This document shows positions 42,782 through 52,662 of a stretch of 64,000 bases of DNA, one piece after another. The notes under the pieces are model-generated. The model did no database searches and was not told the origin of the DNA. It saw only the letters and a list, made by a program, of their open reading frames with translations. The first letter of the stretch is position 1. Each line of letters opens with the position of its first letter. The position numbers were made by a program, and so were the translations under genes. The stretch is from Armigeres subalbatus (lineage: Eukaryota > Arthropoda > Insecta > Diptera > Culicidae): positions 423,410,283 to 423,474,282 of the forward strand of contig NC_085140.1 of the NCBI RefSeq assembly GCF_024139115.2, in the 5' to 3' direction.

Positions 42782-43474
42782 CTCGGAAGCCTCCTTTCAA
42801 GAGGCTCGGAAGCCTCCTTTCAAGAGGCTCGGAAGCCTCCTTTCAAGAGGCTCGGAAGCCTCCTTTCAAGAGGCTCGGAAGCCTCCTTTCAAGAGGCTCG
42901 GAAGCCTCCTTTCAAGAGGCTCGGAAGCCTCCTTTCAAGAGGCTCAGGAAGCCTCCTTTCAAGAGGCTCGGAAGCCTCCTTTCAAGAGGCTCTCAGCCTC
43001 CTTTCAAGAGGCCTGGAAGCCTCCTTTCAAGAGGCCTCAAGCCTCCTTTCAAGAGGCTCAAGCCTCCCTTTCAAGAGGCTCGGAAGCCTCCTTTCAAGAG
43101 GCTCAGAAGCCTCCTTTCAAGAGGCTCAGAAGCCTCCTTTCAAGAGGCCTGAAGCCTCCTTTCAAGAGGCTCAAGCCTCCTTTCAAAAGGCTCAGAAGCC
43201 TCCTTTCAAGAGGCTCGAAGCCTCCTTTCAAGAGGCTCAGAAGCCTCCTTTCAAGAGGCTCAAGCCTCCTTTCAAGAGGCTCGGAAGCCTCCTTTCAAGA
43301 GGCTCGGAAGCCTCCTTTCAAGAGGCTCGGAAGCCTCCTTTCAAGAGACTCGGAAGCCTCCTTTTTTTTTTTTTTTTTTGTGGTTTAAAATTCAGTTTAT
43401 TTGTCAGATTGATATTAGTGTTTTACAAAATTTCGTTTTGGAAGCAATTCAAAAATCTAATTCTAAGTGAAAAA

Positions 43475-43925
43475 CTAAGCATCAACATCGATTCTATTGT
43501 TACAGCTATTAACAAAGCGGATGTAGTTAATAAAATATTTTAGTATTTTCACACGTGTAGTTTTCCGTATGCCTGGAAGAACAGGTTTCACGAGATCTTC
43601 AAATGACAGCCGTCTCCATCCGTCCATGACTTCCGTGAGCTTCTGCTGAAAAACCGTCCAAGCCGGTACAACACGAGCACAGGAAGAGAATTTGTGTTGG
43701 AGAGTTTCCGTTGCTTGTATGCCGCAGTGTTGGCATTTTTCGTCCTCTACTCGTTGCATTACGTGCAGCAATCTTCGGTGTTCGATTTTACCATTTACCA
43801 GCAAAAAAAGTTGCGATCGCTGCGCAGACGACAGCTCCTTCATTGCAATGTTACGCCACGCGCGTGGCCAGTCAACTTCTGGACTGTTTCGTTCCACCTT
43901 TGGTAACTCCGTTTGGTGGACAAAG
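43475..43925 (-). pseudogene. C-terminal end of L1-like ORF2, shifted frame
   Basis: The frame carrying DWPRAWRNIAMKELSS, LFLLVNGKIEHRRLLHVMQR and a zinc cluster (CQHCGIQATETLQHKFSSC) overlaps the ORF2 end in another phase. A one-base indel near 43930-43965 separates it from ORF2, so the natural protein would be about 130 residues longer. Confidence 0.65.
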
Positions 43926-46593
43926 TGCTGGTGGATTTGATCGGCGGAGGGTTTGCAAGGATTGATTTTATGTCGGGATTATCTATGGTAACAGGGCGGG
44001 GATTTGCGTGGAGTAGGAAGGATTTATAATAGGGAATGGAATCGATCTCCTTGATGTGCCTATTGGTGGCTAAACTGCGACTTTTCAGCGCCAGTGTATG
44101 CAAATTCAAGCCGCCGTGCTCCTTCTTTCGAACCATCTGCATAATAGGAACGCGAGCTGGTATTCCTCTCCATAGGAACGTCCCCATCGTTGCAGTGATC
44201 TTCGCCGTGTGGATACCGAACGGAGGCAGCACAGACGAAAGGTACCACAGTTTTGATGTGCCGAATGTATTCAGCATGATCACCTTTTGGTGCAGAGTCA
44301 GCATGCGCAAGGACTGTAGCCACATCTGCTGCGCAAACTTTCCAACCAATGCGTTCCAATTAATCGTTGTCATTAGCCGTATAGAGTTTGTGAAGCTAAC
44401 ACCCAGTATTTTGACTACATTTGCTGTTTGCAGCCACTGGGTGTTAATTTGATTTCCTTCGAAAACCCCCACATCCGCCGCAATGGTTTTGCGCAAATTT
44501 AATTTCGCACCGGCGGCAAGTCCAAAGCGACGAAACACTTCCCTCATTGCCTCGATTTGCCACGGTGACGTCACGATAACGCTGATGTCGTCGGCGTAGG
44601 CAACGAGAAGGTCATCCCCACACACTTGCTCGAGCCTGCATACCAGAGGATGGAGATAGATGACGAAAAGGTGCATTGACAATGGGTCCCCTTGCCGCAC
44701 CGAACGAGTAATTTCAAACGAACGAGCCAGGCGTCCATTCACAAGTAGCCGGGAAGTGGACCGACTTGCGATGCGCGCGAGAAGAGCGATGAGTTCCTCG
44801 TTGAACCCGAGCGACCGCATGGTTTCGAAGAGAAACGAGTGACGCACCCGATCGAAAGCATTCTCCAGATCGAAGCTGATTAGTTTGCCGGCGCGATGGT
44901 GATGGCGGAGACTGGCAATTCGGTCTTTCAGCGCGAGAGTGGCCTGGAAAATATTGCGCTCTGAGTTAGAACATTTTTGTCCGTCACTCAAAACACAGTG
45001 GGCCCGCATGACGCATTCCATCCTGTTCTTCAGGATGCGAGAGAGTAATTTGTAGTCGCTGTTGAGCAGCGTTATGGGCCGGTACGCTCGTGCCGTGTTG
45101 TCTCCACCTTTCTTTTTAGCCAGCACGATGATGCCCTCCACGAAGGCATTGGGCAGATTGCCGGTGAGTGCTTCATTGAGAAGCAGGTTCAACTCACGGT
45201 GGATGACGTTGAACATTCGAAGGTAAAACTCTCGTGGAATCCCATCGCTACCGGGGGATCGTTTCGGTGCGCTCGCTCTGATCGCAGACAAAATCTCTGC
45301 TGTCGTGATCTCCTCTGTGCATGCTTCATTCAGTGGATCGTCCGGTGGGATAACCCTCTCACAAACAAACCCGTCCTCGTTGTTGTTTGTTGCTTCTTCC
45401 GAATATAGATTCGAGAAAAAAGCAAACAAATTGGTTTCTATTGCTTCTGGATGATCTGCAATCTCGTTTTCAGCCGTTTGCAGCTGCGCGATGATTGTTT
45501 TTTTACGCCGTCTTTCCCCCAGCTGGAATATCGACATGGGTTCTCCCGCAAGGTGCGTCTCGTTGATACGCATGAACGCATGGGAAAAATTTCTCTGCAG
45601 AGCCAGCATTTCACCTCTTAGACGGTTTATGGTGGCCAACATTTCGGGATGTTGATAGTATCCGTCGTACGCTAGCCTCAGTTGCGCATAAAGATGCTGG
45701 TGCGCATCGTGAAATTCGTCGTAAACGGCTCGTGATTTCCACTTGAAAAACGATTTTATCTTTGGCTTAGCGTACGACAGCCACCATTCCATCCACGACG
45801 CGTAATTTCTGCGCTGCCGAGTCCAATATTGCCACTTATAATGGAACTCGGCAACGTTTTCTTCTGTTAGAAGATGGGGCCGTAGGGCCCAAAAGCCGCG
45901 CCCAGGCTCATGTCCTAGTGGGAAGAGACAGAGTCTTACCGTCAACGCCTTGTGATCGGTAAAGCAACAGACGTGCGTGTATGCAGACTGTAGGTTATTT
46001 CGTAGGCTAGTGCTAACGTACATGCGGTCAAGTCGGGATTGTGCGTTCCGATTGACGTACGTGAAACCGGGGTCACGCGGGCACAGCTTTTCCCACGCGT
46101 CATGCAACTGCAGTTGTTGGATGGCTGTTTTGAGGGACGGGCTTGTGTTTGGGCTGGATGAGTCGCATGACCGCAGTACACAATTGAAGTCACCAGCTAG
46201 GATGACGTTTGCGGTGGAGTGACGGAGGTAGTAGGCCAGCGTGCCATTGAAAAAAGCTTCTCTTGCTGCTCGCTGTGCAGTGCCGGAGGGAGCGTAGACA
46301 TTGCAGATGGTTGTGTCTTGCACTCTCAGTGCGATCAGCCGGCTGTCCAAACTCTTCTCGACGTGGGTTACCTGGATGTGTTCCTTCACTGCAACAGCTG
46401 TGCCTCTTCTCGTGTGGTCTACATTTGCGAAAACAACATAGCCTGGCAAGGAAAGCTGTTCGTTCTCTACTTCCTGCAGACACACGATATCGAGACTTTG
46501 GCTACTGATGAAGGTTCGGAGTGCGTTCAGTTTCGTTTGGTTCGTGATAGTTCCGATGTTTATCGACGCGAGGTTGTAGGACGTGAGAGCCAT
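43840..46593 (-). CDS. ORF2 of the L1-like element: endonuclease and reverse transcriptase
   Basis: 917 codons. Endonuclease: VCLQEVENEQLSLPGY, ILAGDFNCVLRSCD, SRLDRMYVS and CFTDHKALTVRL. RT: RSPGSDGIPREFY, YRPITLLNSDYKLLSRIL, FDLENAFDRVRHSFL, SVRQGDPLSMHLFVIYL and catalytic YADDISVIV (about residue 660). The start ATG directly follows the ORF1 stop (TAAATG), suggesting coupled translation. It makes the nick and copies the RNA into the target. A frameshift removes the normal C-terminal knuckle. Confidence 0.82.
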   Translation of the reverse strand: MALTSYNLASINIGTITNQTKLNALRTFISSQSLDIVCLQEVENEQLSLPGYVVFANVDHTRRGTAVAVKEHIQVTHVEKSLDSRLIALRVQDTTICNVYAPSGTAQRAAREAFFNGTLAYYLRHSTANVILAGDFNCVLRSCDSSSPNTSPSLKTAIQQLQLHDAWEKLCPRDPGFTYVNRNAQSRLDRMYVSTSLRNNLQSAYTHVCCFTDHKALTVRLCLFPLGHEPGRGFWALRPHLLTEENVAEFHYKWQYWTRQRRNYASWMEWWLSYAKPKIKSFFKWKSRAVYDEFHDAHQHLYAQLRLAYDGYYQHPEMLATINRLRGEMLALQRNFSHAFMRINETHLAGEPMSIFQLGERRRKKTIIAQLQTAENEIADHPEAIETNLFAFFSNLYSEEATNNNEDGFVCERVIPPDDPLNEACTEEITTAEILSAIRASAPKRSPGSDGIPREFYLRMFNVIHRELNLLLNEALTGNLPNAFVEGIIVLAKKKGGDNTARAYRPITLLNSDYKLLSRILKNRMECVMRAHCVLSDGQKCSNSERNIFQATLALKDRIASLRHHHRAGKLISFDLENAFDRVRHSFLFETMRSLGFNEELIALLARIASRSTSRLLVNGRLARSFEITRSVRQGDPLSMHLFVIYLHPLVCRLEQVCGDDLLVAYADDISVIVTSPWQIEAMREVFRRFGLAAGAKLNLRKTIAADVGVFEGNQINTQWLQTANVVKILGVSFTNSIRLMTTINWNALVGKFAQQMWLQSLRMLTLHQKVIMLNTFGTSKLWYLSSVLPPFGIHTAKITATMGTFLWRGIPARVPIMQMVRKKEHGGLNLHTLALKSRSLATNRHIKEIDSIPYYKSFLLHANPRPVTIDNPDIKSILANPPPIKSTSTLSTKRSYQRWNETVQKLTGHARGVTLQ

Positions 46594-47655
46594 TTATGGA
46601 TTTTCGTTCTCGTCCCGCTCGTCGTCGCCGTCGTCGCATCGTTGTTTCTTACCCGGCGGGCGGTCTCGGCTTCGGCTATTTCTAGTCGATGTAGACGATT
46701 CGTCCGTATCGTTGCCGGCGGTTCGGCTTTGCGATCGCATCGCATTTGCAGGTTTTTTAAAAATGTCAACCAAGACCACTTCAGCGCTCTGTGGTTGTGT
46801 GCGTGACGATGAACTGCGTGCACTTTGTTTTTGCAACTGGCTGGGGGACACCGTACGTGTGATGCTCACGGTCGGTTGGCTTGTTGCTTGATTTAGTGAG
46901 CCACGCGGTTCGGTCTGATACGTCGGCTGTGGCAGCTCGGGGAAAGCATCTAGTGATGTTGGTGGTGGAACGACAGAGCGCTGGCCGACCGGTTTGGCGT
47001 TCGGTGGTTTCACACCGTTCGCCTTATTCGGTGGTTGTCGTGGCGTAGTTTGCTTCGCTACGTTTGCGTAGCTCTTTTGGACCAGCAGCTTCTTGTTCTG
47101 CACACAAGAAATGCCTGTGTGAGTCTGCTCTTTGCAGTGTTTGCAGGAAGAAATCTGTCCCTTGTACTGGATATACGCTTGTTGACTATCGATCGTGACC
47201 CACGAATCGATGTTGCGTTTGATCAGCATACGAGCCGACCAGATCCCGAGCGGAATTCCACCAAACTCGAATCCATCACCCCACGTCAATTCGCGCAGCG
47301 AGATCACTTCCCCGAACGCACTGAGGAACTCAACGATCTTCTCTTCGGAAACGTTTTCCGGCAAATCGTGCACCTTCACTTCAACACTTCCATCTTCCAT
47401 GGTTATTCGCAACTTGTGCTTCTTCCCCGCAATATCCACTTCATGTTTTTCGTCGTGTTCGTCCACGATTTTTTGTGCGATCGTCAGATCATTGACCTTG
47501 ACGAACGCACATTGTTCACCGCGGTGGCACTGGAGTCTCACAACATCTTCTTTCTTCAACCCAAGAACTGTGCGACAAAAGCCATGCACCTTTTCGAAAG
47601 ACGGCTTCACCGGGAAGCGCGAGTAGTCTATACGAAAAGTATTTTCGCGCCTCAT
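46594..47655 (-). CDS. ORF1 of the L1-like element: RNA-binding protein
   Basis: 353 codons, uninterrupted. An RRM-like stretch (VEVKVHDLPENVSEEKIVEF...FGEV) is followed by one cysteine/histidine knuckle (CKHCKEQTHTGISC) and a long Pro/Ser/Gln-rich tail ending in an Arg/Asp-rich segment (RSRDRPPGKKQRCDDGDDE). RRM plus knuckle is the usual plan of Tx1-type ORF1 proteins, which bind the element RNA. The stop touches the ORF2 ATG. Confidence 0.8.
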   Translation of the reverse strand: MRRENTFRIDYSRFPVKPSFEKVHGFCRTVLGLKKEDVVRLQCHRGEQCAFVKVNDLTIAQKIVDEHDEKHEVDIAGKKHKLRITMEDGSVEVKVHDLPENVSEEKIVEFLSAFGEVISLRELTWGDGFEFGGIPLGIWSARMLIKRNIDSWVTIDSQQAYIQYKGQISSCKHCKEQTHTGISCVQNKKLLVQKSYANVAKQTTPRQPPNKANGVKPPNAKPVGQRSVVPPPTSLDAFPELPQPTYQTEPRGSLNQATSQPTVSITRTVSPSQLQKQSARSSSSRTQPQSAEVVLVDIFKKPANAMRSQSRTAGNDTDESSTSTRNSRSRDRPPGKKQRCDDGDDERDENENP

Positions 47656-47783
47656 CGCAGTACACTAAAAGCGCGCGATGCGGCACGAGCAGATGAAAAA
47701 TAAACCACCGGATTTAATTCGCTTGACTTTCGGAGAGCGCAATCGAAAACACGTCTGCTCGTCTCATAAGCTGAGCGGTAACT

Positions 47784-48150
47784 AAGAGACTCGGAAGCCT
47801 CCTTTCAAGATGCTCGGAAGCCTCCTTTCAAGAGGCTCGGAAGCCTCCTTTCAAGAGGCTCGGAGGCCTCCTTTCAAGAGGCTCGGAAGCCTCCTTTCAA
47901 GAGGCTCGGAAGCCTCCTTTCAAGAGGCTCGGAAGCCTCCTTTCAAGAGACTCGGAAGCCTCCTTTCAAGAGGCTCGGAAGCCTCCTTTCAAGAGGCTCG
48001 GAAGCCTCCTTTCAAGAGGCTCGGAAGCCTCCTTTCAAGAGGCTCGGAAGCCTCCTTTCAAGAGGCTCGGAAGCCGTCTTTCAAGAGGCTCGAAAGCCAC
48101 TTTTCAAGAGGCTCGAAAGCCTATTTTCAATATGCTCGGAAGCCTTCAAT
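47784..48150 (+). repeat. 23-bp hairpin satellite, right part
   Basis: About 16 units of the same satellite, mostly uniform CGGAAGCC units, decaying at the right edge (AAAGCCTATTTTCAATATG). Separated from the main array by the L1-like insertion. Confidence 0.93.
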
Positions 48151-48409
48151 AGTCAAAAGATTTCCTACAGTCAGTCCCTTGATGTAAGAACTTAATTTTA
48201 ATTGGGAAGTTTAAAAAAAAATAAAAATTTCAGAAAAGTTTATGGAGAGCCATATATTCCGTTAGATTTCAGGTCCATTTTTGATATACTTTAAGAGCTA
48301 TAATCGTATTTTCATTTACATCAAAAAATCATGGGGGGTACCATGGGGGTTAATGCAAAAGTTCGAATGGTACCTCTCAAGAAAAAGGTTGAGAACCGCT
48401 GTTTTATAG

Positions 48410-48950
48410 CAATGAGTGTTAAACTAATTTTCCTCTTCTAATCCCTAATTGACTGTAAGGACGTGACCAGCATCGTTATTGGTCATGATTTGGAAACTCC
48501 GAAGCAAATATACAATAAGAATAACTTTTTTGTATCCCAAGAATATTATTTAATTGATGAGCTGTGCATATTTGCTGTTTCTCGGACAATCATGATTAAC
48601 AATTACGATGTGTACAGTTAATCAAGCTAAGCTCTTCTTTGATTATTTCCACAATATGTAAGGAACATTGAAGATTTTTGCGCATTTCTAGATCTTCGCA
48701 TGGAATTTGCAAAAAAATTCCAGAACGGGTTGAAAGATCATTAAAATTGCTGAAAGTTCTTTACTTATGATATCTTTTAGCTCATACTGACCATAACAGC
48801 TGTTCTCATATGCCAAGGACACATAGACAATAGCTCCGTTCGTCAAGCTGATTGTATATAAGACTATGGGTCTGTGAAATTCATTCTGAAGTATATATCT
48901 TTGTGCATTTTAGAAAGGTGCACAGGATTCTTCTAGTGAGCAAATGTATG

Positions 48951-48951
<1 letters not shown>
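48410..48951. other. intergenic DNA
   Basis: No recognised feature. Confidence 0.35.

Positions 48952-49020
<69 letters not shown>
48952..49020. repeat. (TA) microsatellite, 69 bp
   Basis: Pure TA dinucleotides. Confidence 0.97.
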
Positions 49021-49023
<3 letters not shown>

Positions 49024-49353
49024 GACGAATAATAAGAAGGAATAAGTTTTGGCTGTTACGCCCTTTTCAAATATCAATTCTCTATCTGTGTATGCGCCTG
49101 GCAGATGTGGATACATAATTGAGTATCCCACTAAATAAAAAAAATAAATTTAAGCATTAATTTTCTGATTTTGAATTAGCTCAATACTATAAAACCACGC
49201 TGACAAGACAACATGAAGTATGCTTCAGCATAATTACATTATTCTTAAGTGAACTAAGATTTTAAACGAAATTTGATCCGTATATGAAAAATCCCACAAT
49301 TTCTATATTTTTTATACTTTCTGATATGAAAGCGGCATAAATTCTGGGTTATT

Positions 49354-49916
49354 CCCGATCAAAAATGCATAACAAAATTATAACAAGGGGAGTTATTTAT
49401 TTCAAAAAATTATTGTAACAAAATGTGTTATAAATTTTGCTAATTAGTTGTTAAAATAACAAAAATTATATCAAAAATACCTCTAGCCGTAACATAATTA
49501 AAACAAAGGTTGATACCTTCATATCAACATTATAACAAACGTTGATATAATTTTTCTGTACAAAAATCTACTTCAAGGTAATTGCCTACATCATGGATAG
49601 AAATCTGGTACGCTACCACGCCGGATTTCCATCCATAATGTAGGCAATTAACTTTGGTCCAGCTATGCAAATATCGAGCGTGTTCAACTTATACAGAAGG
49701 TGATTACCTCCGATTATTTTTCCAATGTGTACAAAACATGTAGGCAATTATTTTGTGAAAATATTCATAACTCATGTTGTTATAATTTTGAAATGAAATA
49801 AAACTAGCCGAAGACACATTTTCATCGAATTATCTAATTATAACACACGTTGTTTTAAATAACTGTTGTTATTAGATAGAATTTAGTTATAATTTTGTTA
49901 TGCATTCCTGATCGGG
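49354..49916. mobile_element. 563-bp MITE with CCCGATC ends
   Basis: Left end CCCGATCAAAAATGCATAAC and the inverse of CCCGATCAGGAATGCATAAC, with AAAATTATAAC continuing the match on both sides. TTATAAC repeats fill the inside. A second inverted repeat (49579-49650) sits in the middle. No coding capacity; target duplication not clear. Confidence 0.75.
49579..49650. repeat. hairpin TAATTGCCTACAT inside the CCCGATC MITE
   Basis: Arms of about 27 bp (TAATTGCCTACATCATGGAT and its near inverse) around a loop of about 18 bases. GTAGGCAATTA recurs once more near 49741. Confidence 0.7.
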
Positions 49917-50089
49917 TTGCCTTATCGCCAATGGTATATGCGGCAAGAATGCGGTGATTTATCACAGACTGCCTCTTCTGTTATTATAACTCTATTGGTC
50001 GTAAAACAGTTATTTGCCTTCGAAAAAGTGAAATCTGAATTTCGTACATAATGTAAAACCAATTTAATCAAACTTTCGCGGAAAAAAAA

Positions 50090-50235
50090 ATTGAAATTAC
50101 GTTTCGTTTCGAAAAATTTCGAATCAAGCCTTGATTTCGTTTCGTTTCGAAGTTTCGAAATTAAACCCATATTTCGTTTCATTTCGATCCGAATCAACAT
50201 TGACATTTTAAATTTCGTTTCGTTTCGTTAGGAAA
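50090..50235. repeat. TTTCGTTTCG-rich repeat, second block
   Basis: Several TTTCGTTTCG units as at 35650-35830. The two blocks lie on either side of the hAT-bounded region. Confidence 0.5.
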
Positions 50236-50242
50236 AAGTGTG

Positions 50243-50875
50243 TTATCTTTTATCTTTTATCTTTTATCTTTTATTGAGAGGGAAAAGCCGGCGGGAGTGG
50301 AGTTTAGGCAATATTACGCTCCTTCTCCCGTAGGCATAAAACCTCTATTTTTTTATATCAACAGTTCACAACCAAATGATACATACATGATAACCTTAAA
50401 ACTAACAATTGATGACAAACACTAGATTTTACAATACAATCTTAATACATTATTACTACGTCTAACAGAACAAAAGGCTCAACTTACATAGAATTGGACA
50501 AATATCTACTATAGCTTTTCTTCAGTGTGGAACGAGACAAATTGAAATCGAATACACTATAACAACGATTGAAAGTTCTACACATACTACTGATTGGTTC
50601 ATTTTGGCCATAATTTGTACGGGACATGGGGAGACGAATAAAATTGTGGGAACGAAGATCACGACGACGAATATCAATATTTATAAGACGGAGTAAACTA
50701 CAACAGTCAACGTTTGAGAGCAAAAGGTCAGATACAAATGAAGCCTTTGCGACATCACGCCGCAGATACAGCGGTTCAAGTCCTATGAGTTTGCAACGAT
50801 CCTCGTATCTTGGGAGGTTCTGAGGATCGTTCCAAGGCAAGAGACGAAGAGCAAAACGAACAAACGCATACTCTT
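50243..50875 (-). mobile_element. 3' fragment of a non-LTR retrotransposon with AAAGATA tail
   Basis: A minus-strand frame (50840-50484, open upstream to about 50870) contains LPRYEDRCKLIGLEPLYLRR, then FVSDLLL, SHNFIRLPMSRTNYG and FDFNLSRSTLKKSY. This is the C-terminal end seen in many insect CR1/Jockey-type RTs. After the stop, about 210 bp of untranslated sequence ends in four to five AAAGATA units (50273-50244). Confidence 0.6.
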
Positions 50876-51600
50876 AGTTACATCGACAAATACAGATTGA
50901 AAATTGTCTCAAGTCACGCTACTTTGGCACAGAAATATTCCATCCAGGAGAGGCACAGCAATTTCAATGTTCACAAAAGTGAGCGTTTTTCAATTGCGTG
51001 AAATATTATTCCAACAGTCACCGCAAATTTAAAAAATCCGAAAATCGCGAGCTTAGATGGTGGAGTTTGAAAACCCTTTGTAAGACTAATTCATAGTCGA
51101 CTTTCTAAAAACAAATTAGTATGTGAGTTGGGAGATGACGAGATCTGCTTTAATCAGAGCAATTCAAAGTATCAAGTCGTTCAGCTGCCGGTGTAACACG
51201 CTTCTATCTTCCACTAGCTTCTCATACGCAACCGTGAATAGGATTTGAGCTAATTTGTCCGTAGTTCAAATTATCGTTAAACGAATAAGTTTCATCAGTA
51301 AAGAGCATTTGTGGTTGTAAAAAGGTAATACAAATTTTCTACTCTTTTACTATTATCCAATGATGGTAAAGAAGTCCCTAATAATAATTTCAATAGGATG
51401 TTGTTTATTAAAAATGCATGCGTATGTTTGTATTCATATGTTTAATTATTCTTGGTTTTCTAAATGGTGATTAAAGCAGAGATGTCCTGCACAGTTGGCA
51501 AAAAATCTGATCTTTTATTTTTTACAATTTTTTGACAATCAAATCAAATACATTTAGTGAGTGCCATTGAAAGATGAATATTGAAGCTTTCGAAATGTCA
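50876..51600. other. intergenic DNA
   Basis: No recognised gene. Confidence 0.35.
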
Positions 51601-51770
51601 TTTCAATCTGTCAAAATAATACACGCCAGGGATACGTGGGCTTTTTTTCATTACCACGCAGTCTGCGGAGGGTCTGCAAATCGTCCTCCACCTGATCGAT
51701 CCACCTTGCCCGCTGTGCACCTCGCCTTCTTGTTCCCGTCAGATCGTTGTCAAGAACCATTTTCACCGGA

Positions 51771-52662
51771 TTACTGTCCGACATTCTGGCTACGTGCCCG
51801 GCCCACCACAGTCGTCCGATTTTTGCGGTGTGAACGTGGTTCTCCCACCAGCTGATGCAATTCGTGGTTCATTCGTCTCCTCCACGTACCTTCCGCCATC
51901 TGCACCCCACCATAGATGGTACGCAGCACTTTCCTTTCGAAAACTCCAAATGCGCGTTGGTCCTCCACGAGCATCGTCCTGGTCTCGTGTCCGTGGAGGA
52001 CTACCGGTCTAATAATCGTTTCGTAGATTGTCAGTTTGGTACGGCGGCGAACTCTATTCGATCTATTCGCGGAGCGTCTTGCGGAGTCCAAAATATGTAC
52101 GATTTCCAGCCACTATGCGCATCCGAATTTCTCTGCTGGTATCATTTTCGGCAGTCACCAGTGAGCCCAAGTACACAAATTCTTCAACCACCTCGATTTC
52201 GTCACCACCGATGCAAATTCGCGGTGGGTGGCTCACATTGTCTTCTCTTGAACCTCTTCCTATCATGTACTTCGTCTTCAACTAGTTGATGACTAGTTCG
52301 ATCCGCTTAGCTTCCCTCTTCAGTCTGATGTAGGCTTCCTCCATCTTCTCAAAGTTACGTGCTATAATATCTATGTCGTCCGCGAAGCCAAATAGCTGGA
52401 CGGACTTATTGAAAATTGTACCACTCGTGTCAATCCCTGCTCTTCGTATTACCCCTTCCAAAGCAATGTTGAATAGCAGACACGAAAGACCATCACCTTG
52501 CCGTAACCCTCTGCGAGTTTCGATGGGACTCGAGTATGCCCCTGAAACTCGAACTACGCACATCACCCGATCCATCGTCGCTTTAATCAACCGTGTCAGT
52601 TTTTCCGGAAATCCGTGTTCGTGCATTAGCTGCCATAGCTGGTCCCGATCGATTGTATCATA
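51771..52662 (-). pseudogene. RTE copy 2 RT, palm and thumb part
   Basis: Frames 52660-52282, 52281-52063 and 52091-51771 hold MHEHGFPEKLTRLIKATMDR, RRGLRQGDGLSCLLFNIALE, FADDIDIIARNF, FVYLGSLVTAEND and LGVFERKVLRTIYGG-like motifs. A TAG at about 52281 and a shift near 52070 separate them. Confidence 0.75.

Larger units (their letters stand above)
37492..43361 (+). repeat. 23-bp hairpin satellite, main array
   Basis: Hundreds of head-to-tail copies of a 23-bp unit with core AGCCTCCTTTCAAGAGGCT, joined by CGGA or CAGA; 21-22 bp shortened variants are common. The core is an inverted repeat (AGCCTC, loop CTTTCAA, GAGGCT). Edges are uniform CGGA units, while the middles are mixed and shortened. 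Three 393-bp MITE copies divide it into blocks. Plus-strand frames stay open because the unit has no stop in any phase. These are not genes. Confidence 0.95.
43362..47783 (-). mobile_element. L1-like non-LTR retrotransposon inserted in the satellite
   Basis: A poly(T) run at 43362-43379 is the poly(A) tail on the minus strand. ORF2 (46593-43840) and ORF1 (47655-46594) follow, and a short 5' region ends at 47783. The satellite string AAGAGACTCGGAAGCCTCC occurs on both sides (43343-43361, 47784-47802) as a 19-bp target duplication. It lacks RNase H. The motifs fit the L1/Tx1 group found in mosquitoes. It appears full length and is damaged mainly by one frameshift near the ORF2 end. Confidence 0.88.
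36452..48401. mobile_element. hAT-like terminal inverted repeats enclosing a 12-kb satellite block
   Basis: CAGCGGTTCTCAACCT at 36452 and its exact inverse ending at 48401 are flanked by TTTTATAA (36444-36451) and TTTTATAG (48402-48409), a 7-of-8 match. The ends resemble the hAT-Tip100 group (CAG-GGTTCTCAA). GGGTAC-rich sequence lies just inside both ends. The interior holds two MITEs, the 23-bp satellite, three hAT-type MITE copies and an L1-like element. No hAT transposase frame was seen, so this would be a non-autonomous element swollen by internal repeats. Confidence 0.6.

Noticed and set aside
38774..43152. Long plus-strand reading frames up to 565 codons repeating KPPFKRLGSLLSRGSEASFQ
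   Set aside because: They are the 23-bp satellite read in three phases (a 23-residue period). The unit simply has no stop on that strand, and the frames run through MITE copies. There is no start context, signal or domain.
37492..48150. CRISPR-like array
   Set aside because: The repeats are contiguous 23-bp units without unique spacers, in animal nuclear DNA.
48852..49131. Frames with poly(Ile-Tyr) on both strands
   Set aside because: They are translations of the TA microsatellite.
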